Shown here: positions 56,821-64,000 of the stretch, piece after piece
Layout: each line of letters starts with the position of its first letter
Position numbering within the stretch: position 1 is the stretch's first letter
Assembly (NCBI GenBank): GCA_009760855.2
Contig: WPIO01000042.1
Coordinates: 1,322,501-1,386,500, forward strand
Direction: 5' to 3'
DNA length: 64,000 bases
DNA from: Cristatella mucedo
Taxonomy: Eukaryota; Bryozoa; Phylactolaemata; Cristatellidae
The notes under the pieces: generated by a model
Database searches by the model: none
Told to the model about the DNA's origin: nothing
What the model saw: the letters and a program-made list of their open reading frames with translations, nothing else
Program-made: the position numbers and the translations under genes

Positions 56821-57720
56821 AGGCTATGCAAATTTAAAGTCAAGGAGCAAATATTTTCTGATTGAGATAAGATTTTTAGTGATGGCATATACAAGTGACA
56901 ACATTGATTAAGGAGAAATATGCCTTGGAACTATTAGTTATTTCTTAAGACAACTGCTTTGGCTTTCGGGCTCAGAAATGATGTGACTAAAATAGGCTTA
57001 CAATATTTTATTCAGTTAATGGCAGATGCAGATAAGTGTGAAACACAGAAGCCAGTCTTAGCCTAGCCAAAATCTCTTAGCCAGGAGCTGCTATATTTTT
57101 CAGAATTGATCACCTGAAAAAACTTAAACATGTAAAATCCACAATACCACGTGCGGGCAGTATGAGCACGCACTTATATAACTTGACTATGCTTCCGTGT
57201 CAGAACACTCAAAGTTGTTTGACGCCAAGCGCTCAACAGAGGAGTCATACCCAGCGATTGCCGGCGGCATAGCTAACTACCAAATCGGTGAGCTGAATGT
57301 GCGATCATTGGATCTCCTAGCCTGACCGTTTTTTTATAGCGATAAGTCAATTGAGTAACAAGAATGTACCTATTTGTTTGAAATTTTGATCTGCCGCACC
57401 TTCCGACATCAGAGCTAGTCCGTTGGAGGATTTTTTTCGATACAACCGGCTGGCCGCGGGCGACTGACGCAGCCTGGACGTCAGCTGAGTCGTCCTCGAA
57501 TGCTAAATCTCCTTCCTTACCTCATATCCGCGCCTTGGTGAACTGATCCACTTCCTAATTAAAAGCCTAAATGCCATATCGAAAAAACTATAGCAGGCGT
57601 TAGAAATTAGAAGCGCATTTTGAATTACAGCGTGCAGGTTCGGATGTTAGATATTAAAGGCATTAAACCTACACTTGTCACAGCTAACCGCATGGCTCGT
57701 GAGCCCTCTTGCAAGTGCTT
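56821..57720. other. Unassigned, no gene seen
   Basis: No coding frame or clear repeat. Confidence 0.5.
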
Positions 57721-58612
57721 GTAATGTAATTTAATGTAATGCATCTCCGTCAGTAACTCCACAAAGTCATAAAGACCATGTGGGTGTTACGCAGGAGAGT
57801 TTTGTATAGCACACTCACAGCCTAAGCGGCTTTCGGTATGCATTCGGTAGCCAACCGACTTCGTCTCACGCAACAAAGAGAAAGTGGGAAGCATAGCAGA
57901 GTCAGGAGAGCAGTTGAGGTAGTGAGTAGCATAGAAGTAGCAGATCAGGACCGCTGAAAAGGATGTTCCATAGTCGGCAGTAGGAGAGTAGTTGTCGTTT
58001 CGTAAGAATTGTGGAAGCGAGTTCCTCAGTCTAGGAACTGCAGAGCTAAAGCTTCTGTCTTTAAGCGGAGGAATGGGACAGCTAATTTATTGTCCAAACA
58101 GGACCTGAGGGCGCGAACAGGCTGAAACTGATGCAGCAGTTCAGCTAGGTACGAAGGAGCCAAGCCGTGGCAGGCCTTGTGAGTCAGCGTAAGAACTTTG
58201 CTCTGTATCGTTTGCTCAACCGGCAACCATCCTAGCTCTAACAGCAGAGGTGACACGTGCTCAAACCACTGGTACTTGTAGACTAGCCTTGCAGCCATGT
58301 TCATAGTCCGCTGCAGTGGCCTAATAGCTTTCTTTGGCAGCCCAGCCAAAAGAGAATTACAATAATCAAGCCGAGACAGAACTAAAGAGCTAGTTAAATG
58401 TTTTACAAGTCACTGTGGGAGACAGCTTCTAATCTTGGATAAGGATCGGATGTCATGGCTAGCTGCAGAGGCAGTCTTCTGAATGAAGCTCTTAAAATTG
58501 AGGCAGCTGTCTAAAACCGACAGCTAAATTTCGAGCACGTGGTGATGGTCACGCAATAGCATCACCTATTAGAACAGCAAAGCCTTTTAATCCAGCCACA
58601 CGCTTAGGGTGC
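57721..58612 (-). mobile_element. LINE-A 3' copy
   Basis: Minus-strand copy with an ATTAC-type tail at 57,721-57,742, containing a 107-codon open stretch (58,026-58,349; [20 protein letters not shown], then [20 protein letters not shown]). It is truncated at the region matching 2,040 of copy 1. It also supplies the uninterrupted sequence for the nested insertion at 5.9-8.1 kb. Confidence 0.88.
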
Positions 58613-58784
58613 TAAACACGGGCGTGCCAAGAATATCACTGCTGGCTGGAATCGTGACGCAAAATACGTCGGCAACTTGAGCAAAACATCTTGCTGAACT
58701 TCACCGGCTGATACTGGAACACAGTCATTGCCAAATGTTTGCTGTGTAAGTCAAAGCTATTACATTATATATGTAATACCGCAT

Positions 58785-59053
58785 AAACACACCTATTTAG
58801 GACAGCATTTAGTGGGTCCCTGTGATTCGTCCTTCATGTGCTTATGCGTGCTGACACTGTGCCTGCTGCGACTAACCACACTTGCACGGTGACCCTGTGC
58901 ATGTCATGCCTAACAATATTATTCATGTCGTTTATCAAGCATGATATTTGTCACCATTTAAGCGTGTTTCCCTTTGCAGCAAACGTAAAGCGCCTAGAAC
59001 GAGATTGAGTTATCCAAGGGCGCTTTATCAAGTGCATTATTATTATTATTACC
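58785..59053 (+). mobile_element. LINE-B 3' fragment
   Basis: ACACCTATTTAGGACAGC, the LINE-B 3' untranslated region, hairpin GTAAAGCGCC ... GGGCGCTTTATCAAGTG and a short ATT tail. Confidence 0.85.
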
Positions 59054-60020
59054 GTACGATTAAAATAGGTTACTTTTTAATAGTGCACGATTCACAGTAC
59101 TAATCGGTGTTTTGATGCAAAGCCTTACGAATAGGCACCAGACTTTTTTAAAATGTGTCGACATGCGTCACGAAATCTTTTGAATAATTATTATTAGGAT
59201 ATGAAAATTAAAGTAAAGATTAGCTTATCTAACAGTACCACTTATTTAGATGCCGAAGAGCCTTTTCTCCCCAATGAATTTCGATCTGCTTAGGTATGAC
59301 TACATCTAGAACTTCAGTGGCTCAAGCTGCATCAACCTATAACTCTTTGGCGTCCACATATTCTTAATAGATTTCAGGATACCTAGTAAAATATGATGGG
59401 TAAATCATAACTCTAATACCCTTTAAGTGAAAGACTAAACTTTCTGTATGGCTGGAACCTTACTAGTCAGTCAGTAAAGTAAAATAATCCAACTTTCTGT
59501 AATTCTGTCACTTACTAGTCAGTCACTAATACATTATCGATGAGCTTAGCAAGCAAATCTCGTGTGATCCAACATCTCATCTTGTAGCACACTGTATTTT
59601 CCTCGAAACGTCATGGATTCAATGTCTCCGACCCTTCTCATACCGGTGAAAACTGAAAATAATTATTCCAGGCTATCGTACGATGCTTTATAATACTTTA
59701 TGGATGCCAAAATGAACTCTATAGACACGTGGTAGAGTACCACAACTTGCATCAGCTTCGAGCCTGCTACTGGAACACGTCCGTCGTCAAGGTAAGAACC
59801 AAAGGCGGGTAAACAAGGCTTTGCCGACGAGGATTAGAAGCATACATAGGCGTTCAGCCTGAATGTATGCGTGAATTAGTACGTAATTAAATCCACTATA
59901 CAAGCAGCTTTCACAGCTTATCCAGTGCTGCTCAGTATCAATTTAGAGATTGTGAGTCACTTCACGCCTGTTCGTGCCTCCGCCCGTCCATCCGTGCATA
60001 AATCCGTGTATATCCACTTA
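59054..60020. other. Unassigned, no gene seen
   Basis: No coding frame or clear repeat. Confidence 0.5.
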
Positions 60021-60350
60021 TGCATCCATCCTTCTTTCCATCCATCCATCCATCCTTCTTTCCATCCATCCATCCATCCATCCATCCATCCATCCATCCA
60101 TCCATCCATCCATCCATCCATCCATCTATCCATCCATCCATCCATCTATCCATCATCCATCCATCCATCCATCCATCCATCCATCCATCCATCCATCCAT
60201 CCATCCATCCATCCATCCATCCATCCATCCATCCATCCATCCATCCATCCATCCATCCATCCATCCATCCATCTATCCATCCATCCATCCGTCCGTCCAT
60301 CCATCCATCCCTCCGTCCGTCCATCCATCCGTTCGTCTTTCTGTCTGTCA

Positions 60351-60414
<64 letters not shown>

Positions 60415-60415
60415 C

Positions 60416-60508
<93 letters not shown>

Positions 60509-60655
60509 TTATTTATCTATTTATCTATCTATATGTGTATCGGTCTATCTATCTATATACCTATCCCTCTATCTCTCCTCTCTCTCTCTCTATATATATA
60601 TATATGTACATTTATCTATCTATCTACCTATCTATCTATCTATGCACATAAATGT
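60021..60655. repeat. TCCA and TATC tetranucleotide microsatellites
   Basis: About 310 bases of TCCA units (to 60,337) switch to about 300 bases of TATC units (60,346-60,655). Long His/Pro/Ser and Tyr/Leu/Ser frames here are artefacts. Confidence 0.95.
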
Positions 60656-60679
60656 ATCTATATTGTTATATCTCCAAAT

Positions 60680-61440
60680 AAGCATAATAATAATAAATTC
60701 GTTGTAGCACCCTGAGAACTCAAAACTCCTTCTAGTCACTTTTACTTTGCTGCAAAGGAAGCACGATCAGATGGTTAGCAATAGCATGGTCAACGACAAC
60801 GGTTAGGGATGCCATACCCAAGGGTCACCATGCAATATGATTTAAGGCAGGACGCAGACTTAGCACGCACAACCAAACGAAGAACATATCACATGGACAT
60901 ACTTAGTGTTGAGACAAATAGATACCTTTTAAGCTTCTTTTTAAATGTGTTAAGGTTAGGGATGTTGTTACGCCAGTCGAAAGTGAACTCCAGGCTTTGG
61001 GAGCATGCAAACTGAAGGCAGGGTCTCTAAATGCTTTTAGGTTCGTACTTCATATTATTAAAATGATTAGATTAAAAAAGGGGGTGGTACAATGCGTAAC
61101 CTGGCGGGGAGTAGATCTGACAGATATTCTGGATTCGAATAATGTAGAGACCTAAAAGTGAGTAAAACAAACGTGAAGTCGATACGTTACTTGAATGGGA
61201 TCCAGCGCAGGTTCACTAAATATGATAATTTTATAACTTTGAAGCTCTCGACAAACGACCCGAGCTGAAGAGCTTTTCACCAGCTGTAAGTACATGCGTG
61301 CACAGGGCGGAAGACCAGCGAGGGGTAAGCTACAGAAGTCATGATTGGATGTCACAAATACATGGACCAATTTAAATGTGCTATGACTGTCTTAACAAGC
61401 CAGAATTTTAGCATTTTTATGTAGCTAAACCTTGACTGAC
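60680..61440 (-). mobile_element. LINE-B 3' copy, head-to-head with the next copy
   Basis: Minus-strand copy with AAT tail at 60,681-60,697 and text matching the LINE-B C-terminal region. It ends at GACTTGAC around 61,440, where the plus-strand copy begins. Confidence 0.75.
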
Positions 61441-62880
61441 TTGACCATGGATGCAATCTGGTCACCTTTCAGAAAAGCTGTAGTCAGGCCACTTCTCAAG
61501 AAAGCTACACTCGACCAAGAGAAATTGAGCAACTACCGCCCAGTTTCCCTTCTACCATTCCTATCAAAGACACTCGAACGGGTCGTCGCGGACCAGCTGA
61601 ACTCGTATATCGAAACCTCACACCTTGCTAGTAAGTTCCAGTCTGGCTTTAGAGCTAATCACTCCACAGAGTCAGCATTGCTTCGGGTATGCAACGACCT
61701 ACTTAGGAATGCAGACATGGGTAGAGTGTCTCTGCTTGTTTTGCTTAACCTTTCGGCAGCTTTTGATACCATCGATCACAAAATTCTTCTAGAGCGCCTC
61801 TCATCTCGCCTGGGCATCACTGGCACTGCTCTGCAGTGGTTCACGTCCTATCTCAGTGAAAGACTCCAGAGTATTGACGTAAATGGACAAAGATCATCTG
61901 AAGTACCTCTGAAATATGGAGTACCTCAGGGCTCAGTGCTAGGTCCGGTTCTTTTCACGGTTTATACTCTGCCTCTTGCTGATGTGATTGCCAAGCACAA
62001 TCTAGGCTTTCACTTCTATGCGGATGACACTCAGTTGTACCTTTGCTTTAATTTCTCCCAGCAATCGAGCACCTCAAATTCTCTAAACTCACTAGCTGCA
62101 TGCATTGATGACATCCGCACATGGATGGCAGCAAATTTTCTAAAACTTAACGATGATAAAACTAACTTACTAGTTATGGGAAAACCCAGTGTGATCCAGA
62201 GATTGGAAAGGCTGACTCTCAAAATTGGCTGTGCCAGCATATCTCCAGTTGAATCATCTCGAAATCTAGGTGTCATATTCCAAAGTGACCTCTCGTTAGA
62301 CGACCACATCAGCTCCACAGTCAAATCCGCCTATTTTAAGCTTCATAACATTGCTAAAACTCGGGCTTGTTTAGATAAAGATACCACATCTAAGTTGGTC
62401 CATGCATTCGTGACATCCCTTCTCGACTTCTGCAACTCACTGCTTACTGGCCTACCAGCATGTGCGATCAGGCGATTGCAGCTGGTGCGAAACTCTGCAG
62501 CTAGGCTTGTCTGTCATGAGCGTCTCAGTTGCCACATTACTCCACTTCCCGCCGACCTGCACTGGCTACCAGTCAAGCAACGGATTGACTTCAAGGTTTT
62601 GTCGCTCACTTTTAGGTCTCTTCATTCTATGGCTCCAGCCTATATGTCAGATATACTACCCCATCAGGCCAAGCATCGTGCCACCCGCTTTTCGGAATCC
62701 AACAGTCTAGAAATACCTCATACAAACCTTAAATCCTTTGGAGACCGTGCATTTAGTTAATATGCTCCCAAAGCCTGGAACTGGCTCCCGACCTGCATCA
62801 GAACATCCCCTGACCTGACCACATTTAAAAGGAACTTAAAAACACACCTATTTAGGACAGCATTTAGTGGGTCCCTGTGA
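61432..62880 (+). pseudogene. LINE-B reverse transcriptase, one stop, catalytic Asp replaced
   Basis: 483 codons in one frame with a single TAA at 62,758-62,760. Domains: [57 protein letters not shown], motif [14 protein letters not shown], motif B GVPQGSVLGP, motif [12 protein letters not shown], then [16 protein letters not shown] and the thumb LHWLPVKQRIDFKVLS. In motif A the first catalytic Asp of LDLSAAFD is Asn, which should abolish polymerisation. The endonuclease half is missing (5' truncation). After the stop the frame runs on through YAPKAWNWLPTCIRTS to the natural end TGA at 62,878. Confidence 0.88.
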
Positions 62881-63117
62881 TTCGTCCTTGATGTGCTTAT
62901 GCGTGCTGACACTGTGCATGCTACCACTAACCACATTTGCATGCTGACCCTGTGCATGTCACACCTAACCATATTATTCATTTCGTTTGTTTTTCAAGCA
63001 TGATTTTACTTACCATTCAATTGCATTTCACTTTACAGCAAATGTAAAGCGCCTAGAGAGAGATCAGGTTCTCTGAGGGCGCTTTATCAAGTGAATTATT
63101 ATTAATATTATTATTAA
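61440..63117 (+). mobile_element. LINE-B, largest copy (L2-like), 5'-truncated
   Basis: Reverse transcriptase gene, about 170 bases of 3' untranslated region, hairpin GTAAAGCGCC ... GGGCGCTTTATCAAGTG (63,044-63,093) and an ATT-repeat tail. The hairpin-plus-short-repeat 3' end and protein motifs fit the L2/CR1 group. Confidence 0.88.
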
Positions 63118-64000
63118 CTAATCAGAGGACACTTTGGAATAAAACTCCTAGACTTCGCACAGAGTCAACAGACGACATGCTGGCAGCGCCAATTTTAAGC
63201 GTTGATTTTTCGTAAGTCTTAATCGCACTTGGTTAGGCTACAAATATTAGGTTGCTTTTAGGATCATTTAATTTAAGAAAGTTTTATGCTAGCCTTGTGC
63301 GAATGTCGTCAATACATGCAGCACTAAAGCTAGTTGTATAATAATGTTGCCCATTATTGAAAAACCGAAAACTTTAAAAAAGGATTGAGTTGACATCCAA
63401 TGCTTCCTGGTGTTCCGTGCAACTAGGCCGGGAGACTAGACTCATGCAGACTTCAGATATTAAAAGCCGTCTAAAATTACGGCCAACAGGTAGGGATTTT
63501 AATTACTTACGGCATGCATTAGCATGTATCTCCTCAGACCAAGTGGCTCTGCAGCTTACCTGCTACAGTTCGCTGATCACCTGCCCACTCAAATTAAACA
63601 ACAGATGGATGCATTTCCAGTTCCGAACTTGCAAATGCGTAGAAAAATCATACAGCTATCTTATCGTGCCAGATTCATTTTTTAATATTTTTTATAATGG
63701 TGCCCAATCGATCCTCTACAATGTGGGCCGTTTCATCTGTGAGTCTCTAAAATAAACCACCACTTGGTGGAATCGTGTGACCGTATCTGCTGGTGACTTA
63801 AGCAAAGCATCTTGCCAAAATTAACTAACTGGTAGTTGGAGGCTGTCATCGTCAACTTTGTGCTATCTTTTAGCCGAATCTATAATGTTGAGATGTTGCA
63901 AGGTTATTATAAAAAGATTAATTTATTAATTTAAGTTGTAGGATTGATATTACCGGCCGGTGTTTCGCTGAAAAGCCTTGCGAAACATGAGGCTGAGATT
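63118..64000. other. Unassigned, no gene seen
   Basis: A 121-codon plus-strand frame (63,390-63,755) has no recognisable features. GGTGGAATCGTG ... TTAAGCAAAGCATCTTGC at 63,768-63,816 resembles 58,646-58,692, a possible short repeat family. Confidence 0.4.

Noticed and set aside
59925-60715. 230-260 codon His/Pro/Ser and Tyr/Leu frames
   Set aside because: Translation of TCCA and TATC repeats.
63390-63755. 121-codon plus-strand frame
   Set aside because: No domain, no codon pattern, no splice context; likely chance.

Overview
This window is nuclear DNA of a metazoan, probably an invertebrate; the species cannot be named from it. The evidence is eukaryotic repeat families throughout (two non-LTR retrotransposon families of CR1/L2 type, tRNA-derived SINEs, hAT and pogo-like DNA transposons, a solo LTR, long microsatellites) and the absence of any clearly intact host gene.

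The centrepiece is a complete Maverick/Polinton element (an integrated adintovirus-like DNA virus) at 16,786-38,095, about 21.3 kb. It has about 150-bp terminal inverted repeats and a 5-6 bp target duplication (GACGTC / GACGTA). It is strikingly AT-rich against its flanks. From left to right it carries: a parvovirus-type phospholipase A2 protein (-), an HNH-AP2 homing endonuclease (+), a hydrophobic minor virion protein (-), three phage-type fibre genes (+), an unknown gene (-), an adenain-type protease with a zinc ribbon (-), the FtsK/HerA packaging ATPase (+), an unknown basic protein (+), three tandem penton-like genes (+), a small coiled-coil virion protein (+), the major capsid protein (+), a YqaJ/lambda-type exonuclease (+), a fourth fibre gene (+), a Cys/His-rich protein (-), the retrovirus-like integrase (+), a membrane protein (-), an unknown intact 157-aa protein (-), five tandem copies of a small unknown protein family (-), and a protein-primed type DNA polymerase B that has lost its catalytic palm (-). 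Most genes are broken by single stops or one-base shifts, many in A runs. HNH-AP2, the protease and several small genes remain open. A TATATAG-type motif sits directly upstream of almost every start codon and links the genes as one transcriptional programme. Three putative adenain cleavage sites link the protease to its likely substrates.

Left flank (1-16,785): LINE-A copies, a CpG-rich stretch at 3.9-5.7 kb, a four-deep nest of transposons at 5.7-8.3 kb with every target duplication legible, a second large LINE-A copy, SINEs, and a SPIN-like hAT-Charlie element next to the Polinton.

Right flank (38,102-64,000): a clean 600-bp pogo-like MITE, an almost 0.9 kb GA microsatellite, decayed LINE and SINE fragments, and a tandem duplication (about 46.25-51.41 and 51.41-56.1 kb) around a relic hAT-family transposase. 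Its two units act as filled and empty sites for a LINE-B insertion, a solo LTR and a 1.6 kb insertion. LINE-A and LINE-B fragments follow, then large TCCA/TATC microsatellites, and a LINE-B copy (61.4-63.1 kb) whose reverse transcriptase is open except for one stop. I saw no rRNA, no canonical tRNA gene and no CRISPR array.
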